36,907 bases of DNA from an uncultured Bacilli bacterium (GCA_944363925.1 CALVVS010000009.1:1-36907); one strand, 5' to 3'; shown: positions 16,424-25,948, numbered from the stretch's first letter. A program made the numbers and translations. Notes: a model not told the origin generated them from the sequence alone.

Positions 16424-17592
16424 ATTAATTCTAAGGTATCTCTTGCTATCATAAGTTCTTCGTCGGTTGGAATAACATAAACTTGCACTTTAGAATTTTT
16501 TGTACTGATTTTAGCTTGGCCATGACAGTTACTGTTTTTGTCATCGTCAAGTTCAACACCTAAGCATTTTAAGTTATCACAAACGAGTTTTCGAACTATG
16601 AAACTATTTTCACCAATACCAGCAGTAAAGACAATGGCATCGGCTCCACCTAATAAGACATAGTACTGGGCAATATAATCGGTTATTCTTCTAGCATATT
16701 TACGCATAGTTAAGATAGCTTTTTCATCACTTTTATTATAAGCTTCTGTTAAATCACGCATATCACTACTGATACCGCTGAGACCTAGAATACCACTGTG
16801 CTTATTCAAGTCGTTTATTATCTGGTCGATGTTTTTATTTTCGGCTTCCATGACTGGCGGTAAGATTGATGGGTCAACATCGCCACTACGAGTTCCCATC
16901 ATGACACCGGCAAGTGGAGTGAAGCCCATTGAGGTATCGACACACTTACCATCTTTGATGGCGGTTATTGAGGCGCCGTTACCAATATGACAGCTAATTA
17001 ATTTGAATTTATTGGTATTTAAAATCTTGGTCATGGTTTCGTTTATATAGCGATGACTAGTACCATGTGCGCCATATTTTCTGATGCCATATTTTTGATA
17101 CCAATCATATGGGACAGGATATAAAAATGTTTCTTTACTCATTGTTTGGTGAAAGGCGGTATCAAAAACAACGGTGTTTGGAACATTTGGCAAGGCTTTT
17201 TTAAAAGCTTCAATTCCAAGCATGTTAGCGGGATTATGTAATGGAGCGAAGTGTTTGATGGAATCTAGTTTTTTCATGACTTCGTCATCTACGATAACAG
17301 ATTTATCAAAAAGATCTTTTCCTTGAACGACACGATGTCCTACTCCATCTATTTCATCTAAAGATTTGACTATATTTAAGTTTATTAATTTTTCTAATAA
17401 GATATTTACGGCGTCGTTATGGTCTTTTAAAGTTACTTCTTCAGTATACTTTTCGCCATTAAATTTAATAGTATACTGACCATCGATACCAATTCTTTCG
17501 AAGACACCATTTGCAATTACACTTTCGTTTTCCATATTGATTAAACTGAATTTTAAGGAACTACTTCCAGCATTGATTGATAATATTTTCAT
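16417..17592 (-). CDS. ackA: Acetate kinase
   Basis: 391 residues, normal length. It interconverts acetyl phosphate plus ADP with acetate plus ATP, the ATP-yielding last step of mixed-acid fermentation. Both family signatures are present: the N-terminal ILSINAGSSSLKFSL, and FTPLAGVMMGTRSGDVDP around residue 225, with HGTSHRY and CHIGNGAS between them. The phosphotransacetylase gene is not adjacent. The ATG follows an AAGAGG site, and tRNA-Arg(CCG) lies just upstream on the same strand. Confidence 0.97.
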   Translation of the reverse strand: MKILSINAGSSSLKFSLINMENESVIANGVFERIGIDGQYTIKFNGEKYTEEVTLKDHNDAVNILLEKLINLNIVKSLDEIDGVGHRVVQGKDLFDKSVIVDDEVMKKLDSIKHFAPLHNPANMLGIEAFKKALPNVPNTVVFDTAFHQTMSKETFLYPVPYDWYQKYGIRKYGAHGTSHRYINETMTKILNTNKFKLISCHIGNGASITAIKDGKCVDTSMGFTPLAGVMMGTRSGDVDPSILPPVMEAENKNIDQIINDLNKHSGILGLSGISSDMRDLTEAYNKSDEKAILTMRKYARRITDYIAQYYVLLGGADAIVFTAGIGENSFIVRKLVCDNLKCLGVELDDDKNSNCHGQAKISTKNSKVQVYVIPTDEELMIARDTLELIK

Positions 17593-17617
17593 TTAGAAAC
17601 CTCTTTTCATATTTAGA

Positions 17618-17692
17618 TGGCGTTCGAAGGGAGAATTGAACTCCCACCCTTCCCTTCGGAGGGGAATACTCTATCCGTTAAGCTATTCGAAC
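17618..17692 (-). tRNA. tRNA-Arg (anticodon CCG)
   Basis: A full cloverleaf on the minus strand with encoded CCA (17618-17620). The acceptor stem is GTTCGAA/TTCGAAC. The anticodon stem TTCCC/GGGAA encloses CTCCGAA, giving CCG (reads CGG, rare in AT-rich genomes). It lies between the FxLYD-like gene and ackA. Confidence 0.92.
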
Positions 17693-17716
17693 ACTATAGT
17701 TATTATATCATGAAAA

Positions 17717-17738
17717 CACTCAGGATAAAACCTGAGTG
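17717..17738 (-). terminator. Terminator of the ftsY-ylxM-HerA-like operon
   Basis: CACTCAGG (17717-17724) pairs perfectly with CCTGAGTG (17731-17738), loop 6 nt, then TTTT on the minus strand. The stop codon (17720-17722) lies in the second transcribed arm. Confidence 0.85.
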
Positions 17739-18154
17739 CTTATATTTATGTCTACCTTTTTAATATTTTTCAAATTTTTATCGGTTTTGACAGTAATTGT
17801 TTTTTCTTCTTCGCCTTTTAAGTTATTACCGATATAGCTTATTAATTCTATTTGTTTATTTTCATTATCACTTAAAATTATTTTGACTGGAGATATTTGC
17901 AGGTTATTAGATGTCATATTTAAGGCTTGGGCCTTTAAATAATATTCTTCATTTTGTTTAAAAATTTTAATATTTTCAAACAGGATATTATTTTGAACGA
18001 TATCATCAAATTTTAAGTGAATAAGGTTTGGAGCGTTTTCTTTAGTTTTAGTTTCTTTAGGTACAAATATATAAATGGCTAAAACTAAAACGATTAATAA
18101 GAGAACAATTAAAATTATTTTACCGGGAGTTACCGCATGTATTTCACGAGGCAT
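17720..18154 (-). CDS. Single-pass membrane protein with FxLYD-like domain, coupled to a HerA-like ATPase
   Basis: 144 residues. A short cytoplasmic N-terminus is followed by one strong membrane helix (about 11-30) and an outer beta-rich domain (about 45-143). The order FENIKIFKQNEEYYLKAQALN, then a conserved IGNNLKGEEEKTITV, matches the domain of the protein at 3668-4150. No enzyme motif is seen. Its ATG overlaps the stop of the HerA-like gene by one base (TAATG), so the two are translationally coupled and probably work together. The gene ends in TGA. Confidence 0.7.
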   Translation of the reverse strand: MPREIHAVTPGKIILIVLLLIVLVLAIYIFVPKETKTKENAPNLIHLKFDDIVQNNILFENIKIFKQNEEYYLKAQALNMTSNNLQISPVKIILSDNENKQIELISYIGNNLKGEEEKTITVKTDKNLKNIKKVDINISTQVLS

Positions 18155-19908
18155 TAGTTAGCTTTCCATGTTGCGAAGACATCACAACTACTTGATGAAG
18201 GTGCGGGATCTGGCATTTTCATCCTAACAATGGTTGGGGTTTTGAAGGCACTACCAAAGGCCATACATGTTCCCGGCTGGAGAGTTTTTTGTTTTTCGAC
18301 GATATCAGCTGAGATGTTTGGAAGCATTTTAGTTATATAATCCAAATCTCTTGGGTGGGTTATTTTGAAAATCAAGAAGTTAGCACACTGTGAGATTACG
18401 GTATCAGAAATTTCAACAGGTCTTTGAGAAATTAAATTGAATATCAATCCATATTTACGACCTTCTTTAGCGGCTCTTTCAAAGATGTTATAACCGATCA
18501 ATTCGACATCGCCATCATTTTGAACGTATCTATGAGCTTCTTCGACAAATATATGAAATGGGATAGAGGCTCTATTTTTAAGACTTTTAGTAAAGTTGAA
18601 TAACATTTTGGTATATATTTTAACGACTACTTTAGCAAACCAATCTTCGACATCTTCTAGGTTAAAGTTTATTATTTGAGCTTTTTGACCATTTTGGGCA
18701 ACTAATGTGGCAATGTAATTTTCCATTGTTATAAAGTTTGGATAACGAAGATATCTAGAGTTTTCAGATATGGTAAGTGAGTGAAGTCTGACTTTTAGTT
18801 CGATAGCATCAGCATAAGTATCGGTGTTATTTAAAAGACCTTCGCTGATTAAAGTAAATTCTAGAGCTTTTTCTAAGTCTTCTAGGGTGTAATATTTAAT
18901 TTCTTTTGGTTCGAATTTATCTAATGATTCATCGATAAAACTGGTGATATATTCAGTCATTAAAATACTTTCTGGGAAGTTTCCTTGTGTATCGATAGTG
19001 AAGCACTCTCTAAATTTCCTAGTATAACCAATACCTTGAACTGGAGCTTCTAGGTTAAACTGTGGGGTTGAACAATTAGCGATTATAGCAAAAACATCGT
19101 TTCTTTTACTACTTGCTGTTTGGTTTGTATATAAAATTGTCATAATGGCTTTTGCAATCAAATGGTTTTTATATTTGGTACTCATTTCGTCATCTGAGGC
19201 AAAGATGTTAACGAGTTTAAGCATCCTTTCGATGATGGTTAATTGTGAGTGTTTATCGGCTCTTAAAAGTAAGGCCATATCATCGATATCTAAAAGCCAT
19301 AGTGGAATTGAAAGAATTTCACCATCGGTTTGATGAATATTAGTTGTATAAAATTTAAAGTGAAGATTTGGATTTATTTGATTGATGTTTTGCAAGGCGT
19401 TATGGTATTCACCATAGGCATCGAAGATAAAGAAGTTCGACCTAAATGGCAACAGTTTTGGGTTTTGAAAAATGTTTTGGAGTAATCTAGCTACACCACA
19501 TGATTTACCTGAACCACTATTACCGAATATGGCCATGTGGCTACTAAATAGGTCGTTGATATTGGTGTAGATTGGATGGCTATTATATAGTGGACTTTCA
19601 CCTAAAACAAACGATTCTGGTGTATCGGATCCTAAAATAAGTCCTACTTCTTCAGGGTTTATCAATCTAATATTGGCATTAAAGGTTGGTTTTCTAATGA
19701 CACCACCGACGAATTTACCATTTTCAATGGCGCCTAAAAATCTAATTTTAATAATTTCGCTACCAGTATCTTCAACTTCACCTAAGATTTTATTATCGGC
19801 ATCTTCAAAGATGACGTGCATATTCATAATGTCGGCTTTTAATGAGCCGTCTTTTGGCGTTTCAACATGCGCTTCTGTATTACTAATATAAAGAATTTTT
19901 CCAAACAT
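18154..19908 (-). CDS. HerA-like (FtsK/HerA superfamily) ATPase
   Basis: 584 residues. The N-terminal HAS-barrel (about 1-90) is followed by the RecA-like ATPase. Walker A is GNSGSGKS (129-136), then FIFDAYGEYH (about 160). Walker B is in HIFVEEAHRYVQ (about 447-458), with a sensor stretch LISQRPVEIS and the arginine-bearing IFKITHPRDLDYI further on. HerA proteins are hexameric DNA motors; in archaea they work with the nuclease NurA in end resection, while in bacteria they occur with varied partners, including anti-phage nucleases. No nuclease is adjacent here: the neighbours are ylxM-ftsY (13 bp upstream) and a membrane protein overlapping the stop. Confidence 0.88.
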   Translation of the reverse strand: MFGKILYISNTEAHVETPKDGSLKADIMNMHVIFEDADNKILGEVEDTGSEIIKIRFLGAIENGKFVGGVIRKPTFNANIRLINPEEVGLILGSDTPESFVLGESPLYNSHPIYTNINDLFSSHMAIFGNSGSGKSCGVARLLQNIFQNPKLLPFRSNFFIFDAYGEYHNALQNINQINPNLHFKFYTTNIHQTDGEILSIPLWLLDIDDMALLLRADKHSQLTIIERMLKLVNIFASDDEMSTKYKNHLIAKAIMTILYTNQTASSKRNDVFAIIANCSTPQFNLEAPVQGIGYTRKFRECFTIDTQGNFPESILMTEYITSFIDESLDKFEPKEIKYYTLEDLEKALEFTLISEGLLNNTDTYADAIELKVRLHSLTISENSRYLRYPNFITMENYIATLVAQNGQKAQIINFNLEDVEDWFAKVVVKIYTKMLFNFTKSLKNRASIPFHIFVEEAHRYVQNDGDVELIGYNIFERAAKEGRKYGLIFNLISQRPVEISDTVISQCANFLIFKITHPRDLDYITKMLPNISADIVEKQKTLQPGTCMAFGSAFKTPTIVRMKMPDPAPSSSSCDVFATWKAN

Positions 19909-19921
19909 AATTTGTCCTCCC

Positions 19922-20212
19922 CTATAACAATTCTTCTATTTTATTTTTTATTTCTGGATTTAAGTCTTTTATAATTTCTTTAATTTTTAGACTATTTTGA
20001 TATTGCTTTAATATATTTTCATAATGTTTGAGTTTATTTTCAGCATCTTTGATTTGTTTATGGACAGCATTTCTGGAGATGTTTTCGTTTTCAGCGATTT
20101 CTGAGAGTGTGAGATTATCAAAATAGTAATCTTTAAAGTAGGCTTGCTGTTTATTTGTAAGAAGCTCTCCATAATAGTCAAATAAATTGGTTAGATAAAT
20201 GACTTTATCCAT
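19922..20212 (-). CDS. ylxM: YlxM-type helix-turn-helix protein of the SRP operon
   Basis: 96 residues. A sigma-70 region 4-like helix-turn-helix (YYFDNLTLSEIAENENISRNAVHKQIKDAE) is followed by a helical tail. YlxM is encoded next to ffh or ftsY in many Firmicutes and, in streptococci, modulates SRP GTPase activity. The ATG overlaps the ftsY stop by one base (TAATG), so the two are coupled. ffh itself is not in the window. Confidence 0.9.
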   Translation of the reverse strand: MDKVIYLTNLFDYYGELLTNKQQAYFKDYYFDNLTLSEIAENENISRNAVHKQIKDAENKLKHYENILKQYQNSLKIKEIIKDLNPEIKNKIEELL

Positions 20213-21186
20213 TAGTTATCCATCCCTTTGAATAAGCCATATATATATTTTTCAATATCAAATGTCCTAAGGTCATTTTTGGTTTCGCCTAGTCCAACAT
20301 ATTTGACTGGGATGCCAGTTTCTTCTTTGATAGCTAGGACAATACCGCCTTTAGCGGTACCATCTAATTTGGTTAAGACGATGCCGGTTATATTGGTGAT
20401 TTCTTTAAAGCTTTTAGCTTGGCTAATACCGTTTTGACCAGTGGTGGCGTCTATAACTAAGAGGGTTTCATGCGGAGCATTATCTATTAATTTACCAATT
20501 ACTTTATTGACTTTTTCAAGTTCTTTCATTAACCCAACTTTATTTTGAAGACGACCAGCAGTATCTATTAATACAATATCATAGTTTTCATCTTTAGCTT
20601 TATTTACGCCGTCATACATGACACTTACGGGATCAGCATTTTCTTTATAGACGATATCACAACCTATATTACTAGCCCACTCGTCTAGTTGCTGGATGGC
20701 ACCAGCTCTAAAGGTATCACCGGCGACCATTAAGACTTTTTTGCCTTCACTTTTTAGTTTATAGGCTAGTTTACCGATGGTCGTGGTTTTACCGGCTCCA
20801 TTAACTCCGACAAATAGGATAACGGTAGGCCCTTCTTTAGCGTAATTTATTTTATTTGTTATGATATCGCCATTTACATAGATAATAAACATTTCATCGA
20901 CAATAATGTCTTTTAATTCTTCAGCTGTTTTGATATTTTCTTTTTTAACACGTTTTTTTAATCTATCAATTATTTCCATGACGGTATTAACGCCAATATC
21001 GGACATGATTAATATTTCTTCTAGACTTTCAAAGTATTCGTCATCGACAATGTTATGATTTTTATTTAGGTTTAATAAAGCTGATAAAATATTATTTCTC
21101 GTTTTTTCAAGACCTTTATCATAGAGTTCTACTTCTTCTTTTTCTTCTTTTTTAAAGATGTTTTTGAATTTGTCAAATATTCCCAT
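20212..21186 (-). CDS. ftsY: Signal recognition particle receptor FtsY
   Basis: 324 residues from the ATG at 21186, which has AAGGG at 8-nt spacing; GTG 21195 and ATG 21192 are in frame but sit on or next to that site. The short N-terminal membrane-targeting helix (GIFDKFKNIFKK) replaces the long acidic A domain, as usual in Firmicutes. The N domain (about 30-95) and G domain follow, with GVNGAGKTTTIGKLA, DTFRAGA, DTAGR and TKLDGTAKGG. It docks the Ffh-ribosome complex at the membrane for co-translational insertion. It is the first gene of the four-gene operon. Confidence 0.96.
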   Translation of the reverse strand: MGIFDKFKNIFKKEEKEEVELYDKGLEKTRNNILSALLNLNKNHNIVDDEYFESLEEILIMSDIGVNTVMEIIDRLKKRVKKENIKTAEELKDIIVDEMFIIYVNGDIITNKINYAKEGPTVILFVGVNGAGKTTTIGKLAYKLKSEGKKVLMVAGDTFRAGAIQQLDEWASNIGCDIVYKENADPVSVMYDGVNKAKDENYDIVLIDTAGRLQNKVGLMKELEKVNKVIGKLIDNAPHETLLVIDATTGQNGISQAKSFKEITNITGIVLTKLDGTAKGGIVLAIKEETGIPVKYVGLGETKNDLRTFDIEKYIYGLFKGMDN

Positions 21187-21266
21187 GTACATCACCCTTG
21201 TTACTATAACAATTTTACACTATTTTTTTTTAAACTTCAACAAATATAAGGAATTAGATTTTAATT

Positions 21267-22016
21267 TTATTTTTTGATAAGTTTTTTCTGCTTAGGGTTT
21301 TCATAAGTTTTATTTTTACTTAAGCAATTTATGATGGCGGTTGCTAATAAATCAGTGTTATATTCATTTTTAAAATTAGCAATTTGTTTTATGTTTAATG
21401 GACAAATTAAGTTTTCAAGTCCTTCATCTTTTAGAAAGACTACTGAATTTATTATATGGTTACTATTAAATGCTGTTAAGGTATTGGCTTTTAATTCACT
21501 ATGTTCAATTAAGGTTTTACCATCAGCCCACATATTTGTTAGGTCATATTCAAAGTATAGGTTTAAGTTATAAGGTTTTAAGTTATGTTTTCCTTTGATT
21601 GATACATGGAGTGTGATCGGATCAGCGTTTTCAGTGACAAATTTTATGAGTTCTTTCTTTGTGGTGAAAGCTTTAACTGGCGGATAATGAATAGGTGTAT
21701 GATAACCTTCTGCATGAATATTTTCCTTATTTTCTTTGGTTATATTGGCAATTTCACCTATAATATCGCCAAGTTTTACCAATACTTTGTGACTTAAAGC
21801 GAATTTATTTAGATCTTGCTGGAAATAGTCAATTTGATTATTGATTGGTTCTATTTCTCTTTCGAATTTTCTATTAAAATAGGCAATTTGATCTTCTAAG
21901 CTTTGAATTTGTTTTTCTGTTTCTAGTTTTAGATTGTTAATTTGCTGTTCACGGGCAGCTATTTGTCTTTTTTTGCTTTCGTATTCAGCAATATAATTTT
22001 CAATATCTTTATTCAT
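21267..22016 (-). CDS. Hypothetical coiled-coil protein
   Basis: About 249 residues from the ATG at 22016. The first 75 residues form a strong coiled coil (heptads through about 5-75, Gln/Glu/Lys-rich). The remaining 170 residues form a mixed alpha/beta globular part with no recognised motif and two cysteines; a basic tail (KQKKLIKK) ends it. There is no membrane segment. It is separated from ftsY by 80 bp and is divergent from rnj, so it may have its own promoter. I do not recognise the family. Confidence 0.6.
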   Translation of the reverse strand: MNKDIENYIAEYESKKRQIAAREQQINNLKLETEKQIQSLEDQIAYFNRKFEREIEPINNQIDYFQQDLNKFALSHKVLVKLGDIIGEIANITKENKENIHAEGYHTPIHYPPVKAFTTKKELIKFVTENADPITLHVSIKGKHNLKPYNLNLYFEYDLTNMWADGKTLIEHSELKANTLTAFNSNHIINSVVFLKDEGLENLICPLNIKQIANFKNEYNTDLLATAIINCLSKNKTYENPKQKKLIKK

Positions 22017-22117
22017 ATAATATCCCACTTTCTTAAGATTTATTATATAAAATTATTATTTTATATGTCAATATTTTTTATTTGAAAGGATTTTACTTTT
22101 TCCTATTATGTGTGAAC

Positions 22118-22146
22118 TTGTCAAAGGCTTAAAAAAAAGATATAAT
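22118..22146 (+). promoter_or_regulatory. Promoter of rnj
   Basis: TTGTCA (22118-22123), 17-bp spacer, perfect TATAAT (22141-22146), 39 bp before the start codon. Confidence 0.85.
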
Positions 22147-22185
22147 GTTATAGTCAGTTTTAACTTTTAAAGAAAGGAGTTTATA

Positions 22186-23865
22186 ATGAAGTTTAACAAA
22201 GACGAGACTTACATTTTCGCTTTAGGCGGACTTGGAGAAGTCGGGAAAAATATGTATATTGTAATGCATAATGACGAGATTATTATTACTGATGCGGGTG
22301 TTATATTTCCAGGCGGAGAACTTATGGGAATTGATTATGTTATTCCAGATGTGACTTTTTTAAAGCAAAACGAAAGCAAAATTAAGGGATTATTTATTAC
22401 TCATGGTCATGAAGACCATATTGGAGGTATTCCGTTTTTACTTTCGGAGGTTAATATTCCGGCTATATATGCGCCTAATCAGGCAGCGGCTTTGATTAAA
22501 AAGAAATTAGAAGACCGCAAGATTAAGTATAATAATTTATTTATTTATAATGAAAACAGTGTTTACCGGTTTAAGGATATGTGGGTGGAATTTTATAGAA
22601 CTACCCACTCTATTCCAGATTCACATGGTATAGTTATTCATACTCCTGATGGAGTTATTATGACGACGGGTGATTTTAAATTTGATTTGACGCCAATTGG
22701 TCCGATGGCCGATGTCCAGAAGATTGCGAGATTAGGTTCTGAGGGAGTTACTTTACTTTTAAGTGACAGTACTAATGCGATGAATCCCGGTATAAGTAAT
22801 AGTGAGTCAAAAGTTGATGATGCTTTAGAGGAATTATTTACTAAACATAATAGTAGAATTATTATTGCGACATTTGCTTCAAATATATACAGATTAAAGC
22901 ATATTGTCGATACGTGCAAGAGACACGACCGAAAGATTGCGGTGTTTGGTAGAAGTATGGAAAATAATATTGAAATTTCTATCGAAGGCGGATATATTAA
23001 GCATAAGGAAATTTTTATCACACCGGAGGAAGCAACTAGTTTACCATCTAACAAGGTTTGTTTACTTTGTACAGGTACACAAGGTGAACCGTTAGCTGCT
23101 TTGAGTAGATTAGCTAATGGAACATTTAGACATATTAAATTAAGGGCTGATGATGTGGTTGTATTTTCATCTTCAGCGATACCTGGTAATGCACTTAGTA
23201 TATCTAGGACTATTAACAAGTTATATTTAAAAGGAATAACGGTTTATACTAATACATCTTTAAGTGACATCCATGCTTCTGGTCATGCGAACGAGGAAGA
23301 GTTAAAATGGATGATTAGACTTGTTAAACCAAAATATTTTATGCCTTTTCATGGGGAATATAGGATGCTTAAAAAACATGCGGATATTGCTTCTGAATGT
23401 GATGTCCCACGTGAGAATACTTTTGTACTTATTAATGGCGATGTTCTTTCGATGAAAAAAGGTGTGGTAAAGAAAGCTGGCCATATTCCGGCTGGTGATA
23501 CATATGTTGATGGTAACCGTATTGGTGATGTTAGTAATGCTGTTATGAAAGACCGCAAGATTATGGCTAATGATGGAATTGTGGTTGTGATTGCAAATAT
23601 TGATGTTCAAAATGGCAAGTTACTTGCTAACCCAAATATTATTACAAGAGGTTTTGTTTTAGTTAATGATAATTTAGATTTACTTAAGAAGTTAGAGTTT
23701 ATTGCGAAAGAAGCAATTGTTAATAAAATTAAAACTGGCGTAAATTATATTGATGTGAAGACAGAGGTTATTAATAGTTTAAGTAGTTATATCAATTTAC
23801 ATACTGGAAGGAAACCAATTATTTTACCGGTTATTATGAACATTAAAAAAGACGTTAAAATTTAG
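22186..23865 (+). CDS. rnj: Ribonuclease J
   Basis: 559 residues. It is a metallo-beta-lactamase/beta-CASP ribonuclease with 5'-to-3' exonuclease and endonuclease activity, central to mRNA decay and rRNA maturation in Firmicutes. The zinc motif HGHEDHIGG (His73, His75, Asp77, His78) is present; further ligands are seen in TTHSIPDSHG and GDFKFD. The beta-CASP domain is at about 210-380, including FHGEYRML, and the C-terminal domain at about 455-559. Only one RNase J is in the window, so J1 versus J2 cannot be told. The ribosome site is AAAGGAG. Confidence 0.95.
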   Translation: MKFNKDETYIFALGGLGEVGKNMYIVMHNDEIIITDAGVIFPGGELMGIDYVIPDVTFLKQNESKIKGLFITHGHEDHIGGIPFLLSEVNIPAIYAPNQAAALIKKKLEDRKIKYNNLFIYNENSVYRFKDMWVEFYRTTHSIPDSHGIVIHTPDGVIMTTGDFKFDLTPIGPMADVQKIARLGSEGVTLLLSDSTNAMNPGISNSESKVDDALEELFTKHNSRIIIATFASNIYRLKHIVDTCKRHDRKIAVFGRSMENNIEISIEGGYIKHKEIFITPEEATSLPSNKVCLLCTGTQGEPLAALSRLANGTFRHIKLRADDVVVFSSSAIPGNALSISRTINKLYLKGITVYTNTSLSDIHASGHANEEELKWMIRLVKPKYFMPFHGEYRMLKKHADIASECDVPRENTFVLINGDVLSMKKGVVKKAGHIPAGDTYVDGNRIGDVSNAVMKDRKIMANDGIVVVIANIDVQNGKLLANPNIITRGFVLVNDNLDLLKKLEFIAKEAIVNKIKTGVNYIDVKTEVINSLSSYINLHTGRKPIILPVIMNIKKDVKI

Positions 23866-23879
23866 TTTGACGTCTTTTT
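23846..23879 (+). terminator. Terminator of rnj
   Basis: A 14-bp stem (23846-23859 with 23866-23879, one T-G pair), loop 6 nt, ending in TTTTT. The stop codon (23863-23865) is in the loop. Confidence 0.9.
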
Positions 23880-23919
23880 GCTTATAATAAATTAATATAT
23901 GTTTTTGTGATTTTAAAGG

Positions 23920-25149
23920 TTATTTTAATTTTTCTTCAATTCTTAGTAATTCATTATATTTACAAGTTCTATCGGTTCTAGATAAGGAACCGGTTTTTAT
24001 TTGTCCTAGATTTAAACCAACGGCAAGGTCAGCAATAGATGTGTCTTCGGTTTCACCGCTACGGTGAGATATGATGGTTTTATAACCATTTTGTTTAGCT
24101 AAGTCTATAGTTTCTAGGGTTTCAGTAATTGTACCTATTTGATTGATTTTGATTAAAATAGCATTACCCGCCCCCATATCAATACCTTTTTGAAGATATT
24201 TTTTATTGGTGACAAATAGATCATCACCTACTAATTGAATTTTACTTCCATATCTTTCAGTCATTTTTTTGAAGCCTTCCCAATCGTTTTCGTCAACGGG
24301 GTCTTCGATTGATATTATTGGATATTTATCTAATAGGGTTTGATAATAGTCTATTAATTCATCGGTGGTTAACTTTAAATTAGCTCCTTTTAGATTATAG
24401 ATACCATTTTCATAGAATTCACTAGCGGCAACATCGATAGCGAAGTTTACATCTTTACCCGGTTTATAACCAGCATCTTTAATAGCTTTCATTAACAAGT
24501 CTAAAGCTTCTTCATTAGTGTTTAAGTTAGGGGCAAAACCACCTTCATCCCCTACTCCGGTTTGATAACCGTTTTCGTTTAGAACTTTTTTTAAATGATG
24601 AAATACTTCACTACCTATTTGAAGTCTTTTACTAAATGTGTCAGCTTCTGGAATAATCATAAATTCTTGAAAGTCTAATCCATTATCAGCATGGGCACCA
24701 CCGTTTAAAATATTCATCATGGCTCTTGGCATAGAATATTCTTGTCCAATGTATTCGAATAAGTTTTTATGGTCATCTAAAGCGGCGGCTTTTAGGTTGG
24801 CAAGGGAAATGCCTAATATCGCATTTGCACCATATTTTTCTTTATTTTCGGTTCCATCTAGCTTAAGCATTGTTTCATCGATTTTTCTTTGGTCGTGTGG
24901 ATCTAAACCGATTAAGGCTTGTTTTAGTTCACTGTTTACGTTATTTACAGCTTTTAAAACACCTTTACCCATATATCTATTTTTATCATTATCTCTAAGT
25001 TCTAGAGCTTCTCTAGTACCAGTAGAGGCACCTGATGGAACGGCGGCTCTACCTAAAATTCCATTATCTAGGATAACATCAACTTCAACGGTTGGGTTTC
25101 CTCTTGAGTCTAATATTTCTCTTGCAATTATATCTTTAATTTTTGACAT
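23920..25149 (-). CDS. eno: Enolase
   Basis: 409 residues from the ATG at 25149, which follows AAGGAGG; an ATG 15 bp upstream is in frame but has no such site. It converts 2-phosphoglycerate to phosphoenolpyruvate in glycolysis. It has [14 protein letters not shown] at the N-terminus, metal-ligand regions around SIEDP and VGDDLFVTN, the signature [14 protein letters not shown] and the SHRSGETED loop. The protein is slightly shorter than the usual 430 residues, but all motifs are intact. It overlaps the upstream unknown gene by 14 bp, so translation is likely coupled. Confidence 0.97.
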   Translation of the reverse strand: MSKIKDIIAREILDSRGNPTVEVDVILDNGILGRAAVPSGASTGTREALELRDNDKNRYMGKGVLKAVNNVNSELKQALIGLDPHDQRKIDETMLKLDGTENKEKYGANAILGISLANLKAAALDDHKNLFEYIGQEYSMPRAMMNILNGGAHADNGLDFQEFMIIPEADTFSKRLQIGSEVFHHLKKVLNENGYQTGVGDEGGFAPNLNTNEEALDLLMKAIKDAGYKPGKDVNFAIDVAASEFYENGIYNLKGANLKLTTDELIDYYQTLLDKYPIISIEDPVDENDWEGFKKMTERYGSKIQLVGDDLFVTNKKYLQKGIDMGAGNAILIKINQIGTITETLETIDLAKQNGYKTIISHRSGETEDTSIADLAVGLNLGQIKTGSLSRTDRTCKYNELLRIEEKLK

Positions 25150-25843
25150 GTTTTCCTCCTTCATTTAATGCTTGTTCATCGGTGATTTGATTTAGAAATC
25201 TTTGAAATATATGATATTTATTTAACCAATAGTGATAATCTTCTAAATCGGCTAAAAAATTTTGTGAATGTTTTGTTTCAAAGTTTTGTATATATTTGAT
25301 TATTTGATTTTTAAAATCTTGCCAATACTGCGGGCTATATTCGATGGTTGGATAGATATGTGGTCCTCTTAAATTAGGATCGCCTTTTGGGGGAATTTTA
25401 AAAATATCGTTATTGGTAATGACGTTTACAGCAGAATAATCGACAGGAATTTTTTGACCGGTAATATTACTTATTAGTTTAGTTTCTTCTTGATTTGCTT
25501 GATATTTTAAATCATACAAGTACAAAGTATTATAGCAATCGTTACGTTCAGCTTTGATGACTTGGGGTTTGCCCTCATCATTTAAAGGTTTTTTATTTTC
25601 GGTAAAGTCGATTATTTTGTTCATTGTATCATTATGACCAGTTAAAAGATTTTTATAATATGTATAGAAGAATATCTCGGTAAAGTTTTGACTGAATTCT
25701 TGTTCATATTCTTTAATTATAAAAACTAGAATATCGTTTAATTCTTTATCAGATGGCTCACTATAAATATTTAACTCTTTTTTTAATTCTTCTTTAAACT
25801 GTTCAAACAATTTTTCATCATATATAAAACTTTTTTCTTGCAT
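25136..25843 (-). CDS. Hypothetical protein upstream of and overlapping eno
   Basis: 235 residues with no signal peptide, membrane segment or recognised motif. The N-terminal third is helical and acidic, the middle (about 85-180) is probably beta-rich with NVITNN and [15 protein letters not shown], and the C-terminus is aromatic-rich and helical. I do not recognise the family. The last codons contain the eno ribosome site and the gene overlaps eno by 14 bp, so both are on one message with coupled translation. It is the first gene after a good promoter. Confidence 0.65.
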   Translation of the reverse strand: MQEKSFIYDEKLFEQFKEELKKELNIYSEPSDKELNDILVFIIKEYEQEFSQNFTEIFFYTYYKNLLTGHNDTMNKIIDFTENKKPLNDEGKPQVIKAERNDCYNTLYLYDLKYQANQEETKLISNITGQKIPVDYSAVNVITNNDIFKIPPKGDPNLRGPHIYPTIEYSPQYWQDFKNQIIKYIQNFETKHSQNFLADLEDYHYWLNKYHIFQRFLNQITDEQALNEGGKHVKN

Positions 25844-25858
25844 ATAATCACCGTATTA

Positions 25859-25887
25859 ATTATATCATTTTTAAAGAAAAAGGCCAA
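25859..25887 (-). promoter_or_regulatory. Promoter of the unknown gene-eno operon
   Basis: On the minus strand TTGGCC (25887-25882), a 17-bp spacer and TATAAT (25864-25859), about 16 bp before the start codon at 25843. The leader would be very short. Confidence 0.6.
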
Positions 25888-25948
25888 AGATATTTTGAGT
25901 TATTTTTCGCAAAATCAAATAATTTTTGAGGGTTTTGTATCAAAGTTA

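Noticed and set aside
17717-17738. Use of TGA as tryptophan (mycoplasma code)
   Set aside because: Genes at 17720 and 33062 end in TGA at sensible places followed by a terminator or the next gene, and tryptophan is encoded as TGG.
18154-19908. HerA-based anti-phage defence island
   Set aside because: No nuclease, SIR2 or DUF4297-type partner is adjacent; the operon partners are the SRP receptor genes and a membrane protein.
22029-22185. Riboswitch or T-box before rnj
   Set aside because: The leader is only about 35 nt after the promoter and has no T-box or riboswitch core; no such motif was seen elsewhere in the window.
22638-23219. A 193-codon open frame opposite to rnj
   Set aside because: It is antisense to the conserved RNase J sequence, has no ribosome site, and its composition follows from rnj codons.
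24719-25168. A 149-codon open frame opposite to eno
   Set aside because: It is the mirror of the enolase coding sequence with no start signals of its own.
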